From Comamonadaceae bacterium (GTDB lineage: Bacteria > Pseudomonadota > Gammaproteobacteria > Burkholderiales > Burkholderiaceae_C), in the NCBI GenBank assembly GCA_027488985.1, contig JAIYAR010000010.1, positions 186,001 to 250,000 of the forward strand: a DNA stretch of 64,000 nt. The letters run 5' to 3'. The notes under the pieces are model-generated. The model made no database searches. It worked only from the letters and a program-made list of their open reading frames with translations, and was not told the DNA's origin. Shown piece by piece: positions 8,162-16,994 of the stretch (position 1 is its first letter; each line of letters starts with the position of its first letter). Both the position numbers and the translations under genes were made by a program.

Positions 8162-10509
8162 TTCTGGGAAGGATTTACGACCGTTGGGGCGTAGGCACCA
8201 AGTTTGTCGCGTTCTCGCTCGTGCTTTTGCTCTTGATCCAGGCGGCGGTGTACGGTGTGGTGCAGTTCAACGTCGAGCGGAACGTGCGGGGTCAGGTGAA
8301 ACAGGAGTTGGTGATCGGCGACAAGGTGTGGTGGCAGCTGATGGACCTGAACGCCCAGCGCCTGCGCTTCGGCGCAGAAGTAGTAGCCAAAGATTTCGGC
8401 TTCCGCTCGGCACTCGGAACCGGAGACACAGAGACGCTCAGGACCACCCTGGAGAACCATGGTGGGCGGGTCAACGCGACAGTGACAGCATTTTTGGATC
8501 CGCAGTTTGCACTCCAGGCCACCGGTTTTGAGATAGCTGCCCAAGACAAACTGGCCCCGGTCCTGCATCGCGTGGCCATGGAGCTGGGTAAGGGCGAACT
8601 GACCTACAAAGTTGAACAGATCGATGCCAAGCTCTTCCAGTTTGTGATGGTGCCCGTCAAGGCACCACTCACAATCGGATGGGTGTTGATGGGCTTTGCG
8701 TTGGAGCAGGCCCAGGCGGACAGCATGTTCCAGCTCTCAGGCGTTCAAATAGCCTTGCTCAGCGAGAGTGGCAAGTTACTGCTCAGCAGCCTGCCTGAGG
8801 CCTCTGCGAAGCAACTCAGTGCATTGGCACCTTCAGCGGATCTCGTACTGGCGAATGACACCTTGGTCGTGCAAAGCAGTGAGACTCGTGCGCAGGCAAA
8901 GGGCATCAAAACCTATGTGCTTCGGTCGCTCGATGATGTAGTGGCCCCGTACCGGAAGGTGCAACTGGCCTTGCTGCTGATTACTGCAGTAGGTCTGGCT
9001 TTGTTTGCGTTGGGCAGCGCGCTGCTGGCCCAGCGGGTCACGGTGCCTTTGCGTTCGCTGGCTGGTGCTGCTGAGCAACTCAGCCGCGGAGACTATTCGC
9101 AAGCATTGCCCGCAACGCGCCACCGGGATGAGGTGGGTGATTTGTCCCGCGCATTTGACCAGATGCGCACCAGCATCCAGAGCCAGCAACATGAAATCAT
9201 GCAGCTCGCGTATTGGGACCGCCTGACCGGCCTGCCCAACCGCACCCAGTTCCGCGACCTGATCAAGCAATCCATCCAAGCTAGCCAGGCAGGCGGCGGA
9301 GAAGTACACCCCGTGACGGTGATCATGCTGAACCTCGACCGGTTCAAGCACGTCAACGATGTGCTGGGCTATGCCTTCGGCGACCAGCTGCTCAAGGCCG
9401 TGGCAGACCGCTTGTCCACCCACATCACGCCTGATGTGGGCACTGTGGCGCGCTTGGGGGGCGACGAGTTCGCCGTCATGGTGGAAGACCAAGATGCCAC
9501 CCAAGCCACCCCGATCGCCCACCGCATTGCCACCGCCTTTGAGGCCCCGCTGAAGCTGGAAGACCAAACCGTCGACCTGAGTGCAGGCATTGGCCTGGCG
9601 TCCTGGCCCCTGCATGCGCAGGATGTAGACATGCTGCTCAGCCGTGCCGAGATTGCCATGTATGTGGCCAAGCGCAAGACGACCGGCATCCAGATTTACG
9701 ACCCTGCACTGGATTCTTCCAGCACTCAGACGCTGTCTTTGCTGACAGAGTTGCGCCATGCAGTGGAAGACGGTCAGTTGCGTCTCTATTTGCAGCCCAA
9801 GCTCAACCTGTCGGACAACACGGTGATTGCTGCTGAAGCGTTGGTTCGCTGGCAGCACCCGGTGCGCGGCTTGGTACCGCCCATGCAGTTCATCCCGTTT
9901 GCAGAGCAGACCGGTTTCGTCCGCCAGCTCACACTGTGGATGTTTGAAGAAGTCGCCAAAGAATTGCCTCGCTTGCGGGCTGATGGACGCCCCTTGCGTG
10001 TGGCCATCAACCTGTCAACCCGTGATTTGCTGGACCAGGACTTCCCCGCCAAGCTCGATGCCATGATGCTCAAGCACAACGCACCCACCAACGCGTTTTG
10101 TCTGGAGATCACCGAGAGCGCCATCATGGACGACCCCCAGCGTGCAGAGGCTACCTTGAATCGCCTCTCGGAACGTGGATTCAAACTCTCGATTGACGAC
10201 TTCGGTACCGGGTATTCGTCTTTGGCCTACCTCAAGCGGCTGCCGGTCAATGAACTCAAGATCGACAAATCGTTTGTGATGGGCATGGAGAACGACGAGA
10301 GCGACGCCAAAATCGTACGCTCCACCATCGATCTGGCGCACAACCTTGGCCTGAGCGTAGTGGCCGAAGGGGTGGAGAACCAGGCCATCCTGGACAAGCT
10401 GGTGGAACTGCAGTGTGACGAGGCGCAGGGCTACTTCATGAGCAAGCCGATTCCACTACCTGATTTCATTGCCTGGCGCGCCAAACACCAGGCTTCGCAG
10501 GCGGCTTGA
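8158..10509 (+). CDS. Membrane sensor with HAMP, GGDEF and EAL domains
   Basis: 784-residue cyclic-di-GMP enzyme. TM1 spans about residues 9-35, a periplasmic sensor domain 36-265, TM2 266-294, HAMP 295-350, GGDEF 365-530 and EAL 540-780. RLGGDEF (near residue 434) is intact, as are AAEALVRW, EITES and DDFGTGYSSL, so both cyclase and phosphodiesterase chemistry look possible. The likely start is TTG at 8158, overlapping the stop of the upstream cupredoxin-like gene (TTGA), with AGGGAG upstream. An in-frame TTG 102 bases earlier would sit deep inside that gene. The periplasmic domain is the natural place to read the upstream exported partner. Confidence 0.9.
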   Translation: MILGRIYDRWGVGTKFVAFSLVLLLLIQAAVYGVVQFNVERNVRGQVKQELVIGDKVWWQLMDLNAQRLRFGAEVVAKDFGFRSALGTGDTETLRTTLENHGGRVNATVTAFLDPQFALQATGFEIAAQDKLAPVLHRVAMELGKGELTYKVEQIDAKLFQFVMVPVKAPLTIGWVLMGFALEQAQADSMFQLSGVQIALLSESGKLLLSSLPEASAKQLSALAPSADLVLANDTLVVQSSETRAQAKGIKTYVLRSLDDVVAPYRKVQLALLLITAVGLALFALGSALLAQRVTVPLRSLAGAAEQLSRGDYSQALPATRHRDEVGDLSRAFDQMRTSIQSQQHEIMQLAYWDRLTGLPNRTQFRDLIKQSIQASQAGGGEVHPVTVIMLNLDRFKHVNDVLGYAFGDQLLKAVADRLSTHITPDVGTVARLGGDEFAVMVEDQDATQATPIAHRIATAFEAPLKLEDQTVDLSAGIGLASWPLHAQDVDMLLSRAEIAMYVAKRKTTGIQIYDPALDSSSTQTLSLLTELRHAVEDGQLRLYLQPKLNLSDNTVIAAEALVRWQHPVRGLVPPMQFIPFAEQTGFVRQLTLWMFEEVAKELPRLRADGRPLRVAINLSTRDLLDQDFPAKLDAMMLKHNAPTNAFCLEITESAIMDDPQRAEATLNRLSERGFKLSIDDFGTGYSSLAYLKRLPVNELKIDKSFVMGMENDESDAKIVRSTIDLAHNLGLSVVAEGVENQAILDKLVELQCDEAQGYFMSKPIPLPDFIAWRAKHQASQAA

Positions 10510-10510
10510 A

Positions 10511-11464
10511 CTAAGCCGCCTGCAGCAGGCCCGCCCAGCGATTACGGTAACTCGCAGCCACCCTATAGGTGGTGAGCTGCACACCCACCGTGTCTTCCAG
10601 ATTCACACCGTAGCCGCCTCCCATGGTGATGACCGCCGGAATCCGGCGCTGCCAGCACCAGTCCAACACACGGCGGTCGCGGGCCTCCAGACCATCAGCC
10701 GTGAGCTTCAAGCGGCCCAGACGGTCGCCTTCATGCGGGTCCGCACCTGCGAGAAAGAACACCATGCCGGGGGTGAAGCGCCCTTCCAACTCTTGCAAGG
10801 CGTGCTCCAAGGTGCTCAGGTACTCAGCGTCCGCGCAGCTATCGGGCAGCGGAATGTCGAGGTCGCTGTCCTCCTTGCGGAAGGGAAAGTTTTTGTCGCC
10901 GTGCAGTGAAAGTGTGAACACCGATTCGTCCTCCCGGAAAATGCTGGCTGTGCCGTTGCCTTGGTGTACGTCCAAGTCAATCACCGCCACATGCAGGGGT
11001 TGCCGCCGGCTGCCATCGGGGTGGCGGCTGCGGCCCCATTCGGCCTGCAGCACGCGTGCGGCCACTGCCAGGTCATTGAACACACAAAAGCCGCCACCTT
11101 TGTGCGCATAGGCGTGGTGGGTGCCGCCGGCAAGGTTGGCTGCCAAGCCCTCAATCATTGCCACACGCGCCGCGGCCACGGTAGCACCCACCGAGCGCAA
11201 GGCGCGTTCGGCCATGGCAGGGCTCCAGGGAAAGCCGATTTCGCGCAGCACGGCAGGCTCTGCGGTGCCCTGAAGAATCGAGTTTATGTAGGCCGGGGTG
11301 TGCACCAGCGCCAGCTCGCCCTCGGTGGCGGCGGGTGCCTCTGTCAATAGGACGGAGGGCAGCTCTGCAGCGATTCGGTCCCGAAGCATGCGGTACTTGG
11401 CCATGGGAAATCGGTGGCCCTCGGGCAAGGGCAAAACGAACTGGTCGGAGTAAAAGGCATGCAT
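10511..11464 (-). CDS. Histone deacetylase family protein
   Basis: 317-residue zinc-dependent deacetylase of the class II/acetoin-utilisation type. Visible are the active-site tandem His (GGTHHAYAHKGGGFCVFND), metal ligands in VIDLDVHQGNGT, AGADPHEGD with the third metal Asp, and the closing MGGGY. Bacterial members deacetylate polyamines, acetyl-lysine or other small amides. The substrate is not readable here. The start is taken at ATG 11464 (MHAFYSDQF); a GTG seven codons upstream is possible. It converges with the GGDEF-EAL gene, leaving one base between their stops. Confidence 0.9.
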   Translation of the reverse strand: MHAFYSDQFVLPLPEGHRFPMAKYRMLRDRIAAELPSVLLTEAPAATEGELALVHTPAYINSILQGTAEPAVLREIGFPWSPAMAERALRSVGATVAAARVAMIEGLAANLAGGTHHAYAHKGGGFCVFNDLAVAARVLQAEWGRSRHPDGSRRQPLHVAVIDLDVHQGNGTASIFREDESVFTLSLHGDKNFPFRKEDSDLDIPLPDSCADAEYLSTLEHALQELEGRFTPGMVFFLAGADPHEGDRLGRLKLTADGLEARDRRVLDWCWQRRIPAVITMGGGYGVNLEDTVGVQLTTYRVAASYRNRWAGLLQAA

Positions 11465-11601
11465 GCTCGGATTGTGGCAAACCACGCCAATCCACGGGCC
11501 TTGGGGGCTATGGGTCAGGGCATTGTGTCAAGGAGCTGGAAATAGCGCCCGAAAAAATGAGAAAATACGCGTTTTCACACCAACCTCAACAGGATCGCCA
11601 C

Positions 11602-11763
11602 ATGGGCAACAAAATCTTTACCGAAGCCGACCGCAAAGCCACTCCCGCACCCAAGCCCCTGCCTGGCTACACCCTGCCCACCGCGGGCCGCGGTCAGCGC
11701 ATCAGCTTGGAACGTGGTGTTGCAACACGCAGCAAGAAGAACCCCGGCAAGCGTCACCGCTAA
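11602..11763 (+). CDS. Small basic protein of unknown function
   Basis: A 53-residue reading frame starting at ATG 11602. It begins MGNKIFTEADRK, has a Pro/Lys-rich middle (PAPKPLPGY) and ends very basic (RSKKNPGKRHR). No membrane segment or known domain is visible. It stands alone between an HDAC gene and a VOC gene on the other strand, with an intrinsic terminator 44 bases after its stop, which supports a real transcript. The basic tail would suit nucleic-acid or ribosome contact, but that is a guess. Confidence 0.65.
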   Translation: MGNKIFTEADRKATPAPKPLPGYTLPTAGRGQRISLERGVATRSKKNPGKRHR

Positions 11764-11806
11764 GCCCTGCATACGCTGGCGACCCCGCGTCGCCGCATGC
11801 AAAACA

Positions 11807-11832
11807 AAAAGGCCCTCTGTTAAGGGCCTTTT
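11807..11832. terminator. Bidirectional intrinsic terminator
   Basis: AAAAGGCCCT, six-base loop, AGGGCCTTTT: a perfect stem flanked by A and T runs, so it can serve both strands. It lies between the convergent small basic protein gene (+) and the VOC gene (-). Confidence 0.85.
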
Positions 11833-11851
11833 GCATTTGAGGGCGCGCAGC

Positions 11852-12265
11852 TTAGGCAGCGTACACCGCCTCCCAAGACGCGAACCCTTTCACCTCAATC
11901 GGGTTGCCGCTCGGGTCGCGGAAAAACATGGTGGCTTGTTCTCCGGGTTGCCCTGCAAATCGGACTTGGGGCTCCAGCACAAAAGCCACCTTGTGCTCCT
12001 TTAGGCGGTCTGCCAGAGCATTCCAATCGTCCATCAGCAGGATCACACCCAGGTGCGGCATGGGCACCATATGCGCGCCGACCTTGCCGGTGTTGGTGGT
12101 GTGAAAGGGTTCGCCCAGATGCAGTGAAATCTGGTGGCTGAAGAAGTCGAAGTCCACCCAGGTGTCGGTGCTGCGGCCTTCGGGGCAGCCCAGCACGGCG
12201 CCGTAGAAGGCGCGAGCCTCGTTCAGATCGCGGACATGAAAAGCCAGATGAAACAGTGCGCGCAT
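11852..12265 (-). CDS. VOC (glyoxalase/dioxygenase fold) family protein
   Basis: 137 residues with the paired beta-alpha-beta-beta-beta modules of the vicinal oxygen chelate fold: LFHLAFHVRDLNEARAFY at the start, VAFVLEPQVRFAGQ in the middle, then TMFFRDPSGNPIEVKGF with the closing metal-ligand Glu. His5 (MRALFH), the histidine in ISLHLGE and the final Glu are plausible metal ligands. Function cannot be set by family alone (lyase, dioxygenase or resistance-type). It appears monocistronic. Confidence 0.85.
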   Translation of the reverse strand: MRALFHLAFHVRDLNEARAFYGAVLGCPEGRSTDTWVDFDFFSHQISLHLGEPFHTTNTGKVGAHMVPMPHLGVILLMDDWNALADRLKEHKVAFVLEPQVRFAGQPGEQATMFFRDPSGNPIEVKGFASWEAVYAA

Positions 12266-12302
12266 AGCGTCCTCACAAAATGTCCCTCCGATAGTAGCCG
12301 CC

Positions 12303-13574
12303 TTATTGCAGGGTCGCTGGTGCTACGCCCAGACGCCACAGCGTGGTGACTTCGCGGCTGCGGGCGCGGTGCAAAGCGTCCTGCTTATCGAGCACTTTGG
12401 CGTGTTGCGGGCGGGCGTCAAAACGGCCCAGCACCACGAGGCCGGCTGCACCAATCGCATCCGCCAGCATGGTGGCGCTACGCAGGCCCAGGCGCTCGGC
12501 CAAGTCAGAAATGATGAGCCAGCCTTCGCCGCCCTCCCGCAGGTGGGCGGGTAACCCGGCCAAGAAGGCCAGCAGCATGCGGCTGTTTTCGTCGTAGACC
12601 GCGTATTCCACCGGTGCACTAGGGCGCGCGGGCAGCCAGGGCGGATTGCACACCACCAGGTTGGCGCGGCCTGCGGGGAACATATCGGTCTGCTGCAGGT
12701 CTATGCCCGCAGTCACCCCCAAGCGGGCAAAGTTTTCTGTGGCGCAGGCCATGGCGCGGGCGTCCTGGTCGGTCGCCACGATGTGCATGTCCTGGCGCCG
12801 GGCCAGCACCGCCGACAACACGCCGGAACCGGTGCCTATGTCAAAGGCCACAAAGGGCAAGGCGTCGCGCTGGTCGCTGCCTGACTGGGCGGGCAGGGGC
12901 GCAGCAGCTACAAGGTCCACATATTCACCACGCACCGGCGAGAACACGCCGTAGTGCGGGTGGATTCGGTTGTCGGGACCGGCGCCCAAGGCAGCGATCT
13001 CGACGCCATTTTTGCGCCACTCACTGGCGCTACGCATGCCCAACAGGTCGCGCAGGGAGGCCACGCTGGCCGGTTCGTCCGCCGCCGCTGCGCCCCAAGC
13101 CTGGGTGCAGGCCAGCTTGGCGTCCGGCGCGCGGCGCAGGGGTATGGTGTAGTCCGCATCAAACGGCAGCAGCACCATGGCCAGAATGCGCGCATGCTGG
13201 GCTTGGGCCTGGCGGTGCAAGTGAAAGACTTGCGGGTCCATCGCCGCGTCGGCAGAGGCGGTTTGTGTTTTGACGGGGGTGGCGCCGCGGCTTTTGCGGC
13301 GGGGCGGTGTGTCGATGCGGCGCTGCAAGGCCTGCAGCAGTTGCCGGGCGTTGTTGAAATCGCCGCGCCACAAGAGGGCCGTGCCGCCGCAGGCCAGCTG
13401 GTAGGCGGTGTCTGCGGTCATGGTGTCGTCGGCCAGCACTACTTTGGCCGGGGCTGCAGCGCCGCGCTCCGAGCGCCAGACGGCGGAGCAAGGCTGGCCG
13501 TGTTCAGTCCAGTGCAAAAGCGGGCGGGGGACGGCAGAAGGCAATGTGCCGACGCTGTGGGTGGAAGAAAGCAT
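12303..13574 (-). CDS. Class I SAM-dependent methyltransferase with NPPW motif
   Basis: 423 residues. The SAM-binding motif AFDIGTGSGVLSAVLARR lies in the second half and the catalytic NPPW tetrad follows (VVCNPPWLPARP), a signature of methyltransferases acting on amide or ring nitrogens (PrmC, RsmC, TrmN6 types). The N-terminal 170 residues form a separate domain with a linker rich in Lys, Arg and Thr. The target is unknown; a translation-related target is typical of the NPPY/W group. It lies downstream of the solute-binding protein gene on the same strand, with a hairpin between. Confidence 0.82.
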   Translation of the reverse strand: MLSSTHSVGTLPSAVPRPLLHWTEHGQPCSAVWRSERGAAAPAKVVLADDTMTADTAYQLACGGTALLWRGDFNNARQLLQALQRRIDTPPRRKSRGATPVKTQTASADAAMDPQVFHLHRQAQAQHARILAMVLLPFDADYTIPLRRAPDAKLACTQAWGAAAADEPASVASLRDLLGMRSASEWRKNGVEIAALGAGPDNRIHPHYGVFSPVRGEYVDLVAAAPLPAQSGSDQRDALPFVAFDIGTGSGVLSAVLARRQDMHIVATDQDARAMACATENFARLGVTAGIDLQQTDMFPAGRANLVVCNPPWLPARPSAPVEYAVYDENSRMLLAFLAGLPAHLREGGEGWLIISDLAERLGLRSATMLADAIGAAGLVVLGRFDARPQHAKVLDKQDALHRARSREVTTLWRLGVAPATLQ

Positions 13575-13618
13575 CGGTTTGCCATCTGAGAGGGAAGGAC
13601 AGCGTTTGTAACCCAGAA

Positions 13619-13633
13619 AGCCGGAATCCGGCT
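13619..13633 (-). terminator. Possible weak terminator after the solute-binding protein gene
   Basis: AGCCGG, three-base loop, CCGGCT, followed on the minus strand by TTCTGG. The stem is good but the T run is short. It sits just past the stop at 13638. Confidence 0.4.
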
Positions 13634-13637
13634 GCCT

Positions 13638-14390
13638 TTATGGGAAGTTGGCGTATTTTTTCAAGAGTGCGTCGTAGACACCATTGGCCTGAATGGTTTT
13701 CAGACCGGCGTTGAACCGGTCACGCAAGTCGGCATCCTTGAAAACCGCTTTGCGCGGGGTGGCAGGAAACACCTGATGGATAGTGACTGGCTTGCTGACA
13801 TCAATCTTGGGGTCGAGCTGGCTACTGAAATAGTGCAGGATGCGACGGTCCCCCACGATGACATCGACCCGCTCACTGAACAGCAAGTTGGTCTGGATGA
13901 TCTGCTGGGAATACTCGTTGTAATTTGCGTGCACCCGGGCGACTGCACTTAAACGCGGACCCAGCGTCAAGCTGGCGTTTTGAAAAGCAGCGACCGAATA
14001 GCCTGAAAGGTCCTCGATACGCCGGATGTTCAATTTGCGTGCGGTCAGGGACAAGGCGACATTCTGGTAATTCAAATACGGCTCTGAGAAGAAGCCGTCC
14101 CCGCCTATACCCTCATCCACGCTCAGCAACACGTCCAGCTGGCCGGCCCGTTGCAGCATCAATCCGCGTGCCGGTGGCAATTGTTGAGGCCGCATGGTCA
14201 GCCCCACAGCGGCGAGTGCCTCCCTCGCTATGTCGACTTCCAGGCCGGCTGCACCGCCGTCCATCGCGTAAGGCGGCCTGTTCAAGCCCATGCCCACCGT
14301 TACGGTTTGGGGTTGCGCAAACGCCATTCCGGCAGCAAGAGTTGCCGCTAAGAGATAAACCCGCAAGCGCAAGAAATGGTGCCACCGCAT
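13638..14390 (-). CDS. Periplasmic solute-binding protein, family 3 type
   Basis: 250 residues with a signal peptide ending near AFAQ and the bilobed binding-protein pattern: GMGLNRPPYAM, VDIAREALAAVGL, DLSGYSVAAFQNAS, then DLRDRFNAGLKTIQANGVYDALLKKY. Such proteins deliver amino acids or other small solutes to ABC importers, or act as sensors. No permease or ATPase gene is adjacent, so this is an orphan binding protein. The start is ATG 14390, which gives a proper signal peptide; the longer frame upstream is antisense to tex. Confidence 0.82.
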   Translation of the reverse strand: MRWHHFLRLRVYLLAATLAAGMAFAQPQTVTVGMGLNRPPYAMDGGAAGLEVDIAREALAAVGLTMRPQQLPPARGLMLQRAGQLDVLLSVDEGIGGDGFFSEPYLNYQNVALSLTARKLNIRRIEDLSGYSVAAFQNASLTLGPRLSAVARVHANYNEYSQQIIQTNLLFSERVDVIVGDRRILHYFSSQLDPKIDVSKPVTIHQVFPATPRKAVFKDADLRDRFNAGLKTIQANGVYDALLKKYANFP

Positions 14391-14447
14391 GGTGCCAGTG
14401 TAAGGCGCTTGCGTGTGGCACACTCCCGCCCTTGATCGATTTCCCCT

Positions 14448-14470
14448 GCCGGTGTCAGACCGGCTTTTTT
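14448..14470 (+). terminator. Terminator-like hairpin directly before the tex start codon
   Basis: GCCGGT, five-base loop, ACCGGC, then six T. It has the form of an intrinsic terminator on the plus strand but ends only four bases before the tex ATG. No plus-strand gene lies upstream for it to end, so it could be an attenuator in the tex leader. Confidence 0.5.
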
Positions 14471-14474
14471 CGCA

Positions 14475-16916
14475 ATGCAGAAAATCATCGCGCAAATTGC
14501 GCAAGAAATCCGTGTACGCCCCCAGCAGGTAGAGGCCGCCGTGGCCTTGTTGGATGGCGGCGCCACTGTGCCCTTCATCGCCCGATACCGCAAAGAAGTG
14601 ACGTACGGGCTGGACGACATCCAGCTGCGTGAGCTGGAAGCCCGCCTGAGCTACCTGCGTGAACTGCGCGACCGCAAGGAAGCGGTTGTCAAAAGCATTG
14701 AAGAACAAGGCAAGCTCACGCCCGCCTTGTTGGCCGCCATCGACGCGGCCGCGACCAAGCAGGAAGTGGAAGACATTTACCTGCCGTTCAAACCGAAGCG
14801 CCGCACCAAGGGCATGATCGCCCGCGAGGCCGGCATTGAGCCGCTGGCGGACAAGCTGTTTGCCAATCCGATGTTGGTGCCCATGGACGAGGCCCAGGCC
14901 TTTGTGCTCAAGGAAAAAACCGAAGCCGGCGACGACTTCACCACCGTGCTGGCGGTGCTGGACGGCGTGCGCGACATCTTGAGCGAGCGCTGGGCCGAAG
15001 ACCCGGTGCTGGTGCAAGACCTGCGCGAGTGGCTGTGGCAAGAGGGCCTGTTCCGCTCCAAACTGATGGACGGCAAGGACGAGAACCACGTCGACGTGTC
15101 CAAGTTCCGCGATTACTTTGACTACGATGAGCCCATTGGCCGCGTGCCCAGCCACCGTGCGCTGGCGGTGTTCCGGGGCCGCTCACTGGATATTCTGGAT
15201 GCCAAGCTGGTGTTGCCCGAGCCAGTTTCTACATCAAATGTGGCTGTAGCGCCCGCAGTATCTGCGCAAGCAGCTACGAATTCAGTAGCAAAACGGCCTG
15301 CAGCGGTGGTGTCTTTGGCGGAAGGTCGCTTGGCGCTCAAGCTGGGTTGGAGCCACCAGGGCCGCCCCGCCGATGACCTGATCCGCAAGTGCGTGGCTTG
15401 GACCTGGAAGGTCAAGCTCAGCCTGTCCACTGAGCGCGACCTGTTTGCCCGCTTGCGCGAAGACGCCGAGAAGGTGGCCATCAAGGTGTTTGCCGACAAC
15501 TTGCGCGACCTGTTGCTGGCAGCGCCCGCCGGCCCGCGCGTGGTGATGGGCATGGACCCCGGCATCCGGACCGGGGTGAAAGTGGCGGTGGTCGATGCAA
15601 CTGGCAAGCTGGTGGATACCGCGACTGTGTTCCCCCACGAACCGCGCAAAGACTGGGAAGGGTCACTCCACACCCTGGGCAAGCTGTGCGCCAAGCACAG
15701 CGTGAACCTTATTGCCATCGGCAACGGTACCGCCAGCCGCGAGACGGACAAACTGGCTGCAGATTTGATCAAGCTCCTGGCCAAAATGGCAGCGCAAGCC
15801 GGCGCGCCTGAAATCAAGGTCGACAAAGTGGTGGTGAGCGAAGCGGGCGCCTCGGTGTATTCCGCCAGTGAATACGCTTCTCAAGAGATGCCCGATGTGG
15901 ACGTGAGCCTGCGCGGTGCGGCCTCGATTGCCCGCCGCCTGCAAGACCCGCTGGCTGAACTGGTGAAGATCGACCCCAAGAGCATTGGCGTGGGCCAGTA
16001 CCAGCACGATGTGAACCAAAGCGAACTGGCCAAGACGCTGGACGCGGTGGTCGAAGACTGCGTGAATTCGGTGGGCGTGGACTTGAACACCGCCTCCGTA
16101 CCGCTGCTGTCTCGCGTATCCGGCCTGTCAGGCACCGTGGCCAAGGCGGTGGTGCGCTGGCGCGAGTCGAACGGGGCTTTTGGCAGCCGCCAGGATTTGA
16201 TGAAGGTGACCGGCTTGGGTGCCAAAACCTTTGAGCAGAGCGCAGGCTTTTTGCGCATCCGTGGCGGCAGCAACCCGCTGGACATGACGGGCGTGCACCC
16301 CGAGACCTACCTGGTGGTCGAAAAAATCATGGCGCAGACCGGCAAGCCGGTGGCCGAGATCATGGGCCGGGCCGACATGCTCAAAACGCTCAAGCCCGAG
16401 CTGTTTGCCAATGAAAAGTTTGGGGTGATCACCGTCAAAGACATCTTCACCGAGCTGGAAAAGCCCGGCCGCGACCCGCGCCCGGACTTCAAGGTGGCCC
16501 GCTTCAACGACGACGTGGAAGACATTGCCGACCTGAAGGAAGGCATGATTCTGGAAGGCACCGTGAGCAACGTGGCCCAGTTCGGAGCCTTTATTGACTT
16601 GGGCGTGCACCAGGACGGCTTGGTACATGTGAGCCAACTGGCGCACAAGTTTGTCAACGATGCGCGCGAGGTCGTCAAAACCGGCGACATCGTCAAAGTG
16701 CAGGTCGTGGAAGTGGATGTGGCTCGCAAGCGCATCGGCCTTACTATGAAAATAGGAGCAGCTCCCGCAGGTGCCAAGGGCGCTGGAGGCCAGAAAGCCG
16801 GTGATAACCGATACCAGGGCCCCGCCCGTGGCGAACGCCAGGTCGGCCGCTACCAGGACAGTGCACCGGCTGCCGGCAACGCCATGGCAGCGGCGTTTGC
16901 CAAGCTCAAGCGCTGA
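14475..16916 (+). CDS. tex: Tex family transcription accessory protein (S1 RNA-binding)
   Basis: 813 residues. The order is that of Tex: N-terminal helical domain (GGATVPFIARYRKEVT near residue 28), YqgF-like nuclease-fold domain (VVMGMDPGIRTGVKVAVVD), helix-hairpin-helix region (NTASVPLLSRVSGL, MKVTGLGAKTFEQ) and a C-terminal S1 domain (GMILEGTVSNVAQFGAFIDLG). Tex binds nucleic acids and acts in the cytoplasm around transcription and RNA. It is about 35 residues longer than usual, which two repeat-derived stretches can explain: about residues 251-272 and 757-772. The start has no clear Shine-Dalgarno sequence and is preceded by a terminator-like hairpin. Confidence 0.95.
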   Translation: MQKIIAQIAQEIRVRPQQVEAAVALLDGGATVPFIARYRKEVTYGLDDIQLRELEARLSYLRELRDRKEAVVKSIEEQGKLTPALLAAIDAAATKQEVEDIYLPFKPKRRTKGMIAREAGIEPLADKLFANPMLVPMDEAQAFVLKEKTEAGDDFTTVLAVLDGVRDILSERWAEDPVLVQDLREWLWQEGLFRSKLMDGKDENHVDVSKFRDYFDYDEPIGRVPSHRALAVFRGRSLDILDAKLVLPEPVSTSNVAVAPAVSAQAATNSVAKRPAAVVSLAEGRLALKLGWSHQGRPADDLIRKCVAWTWKVKLSLSTERDLFARLREDAEKVAIKVFADNLRDLLLAAPAGPRVVMGMDPGIRTGVKVAVVDATGKLVDTATVFPHEPRKDWEGSLHTLGKLCAKHSVNLIAIGNGTASRETDKLAADLIKLLAKMAAQAGAPEIKVDKVVVSEAGASVYSASEYASQEMPDVDVSLRGAASIARRLQDPLAELVKIDPKSIGVGQYQHDVNQSELAKTLDAVVEDCVNSVGVDLNTASVPLLSRVSGLSGTVAKAVVRWRESNGAFGSRQDLMKVTGLGAKTFEQSAGFLRIRGGSNPLDMTGVHPETYLVVEKIMAQTGKPVAEIMGRADMLKTLKPELFANEKFGVITVKDIFTELEKPGRDPRPDFKVARFNDDVEDIADLKEGMILEGTVSNVAQFGAFIDLGVHQDGLVHVSQLAHKFVNDAREVVKTGDIVKVQVVEVDVARKRIGLTMKIGAAPAGAKGAGGQKAGDNRYQGPARGERQVGRYQDSAPAAGNAMAAAFAKLKR
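15242..15289 (-). repeat. Dispersed repeat, copy C (inside tex, reversed)
   Basis: On the minus strand: GCTACTGAATTCGTAGCTGC, T, TGCGCA, variable bases, GCGGGCGCTACAGCC. It lies in tex between the conserved FRGR region and the segment before AWTWK. On the coding strand it reads TSNVAVAPAVSAQAATNSVA, an Ala/Val/Ser stretch with no counterpart that I recall in E. coli Tex. Confidence 0.8.
16743..16791 (+). repeat. Dispersed repeat, copy D (3' part of tex)
   Basis: ACTATGAAAATAGGAGCAGC, TCCCGCA, variable bases, AAGGGCGCTGGAGGCC. In frame it gives TMKIGAAPAGAKGAGG, forming the linker that follows the S1 domain. Confidence 0.75.
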
Positions 16917-16994
16917 GTCTTTACCCACGCACGGCAGCGCCCTCTGCAGGCCATAATCTAGCGGTCATCGTTTGTAGTTTGCGGAAGGCACGTC

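Noticed and set aside
13638-15155. A 505-residue reading of the solute-binding protein with a long N-terminal part
   Set aside because: The extra part is antisense to tex; the signal peptide at 14390 marks the real start.
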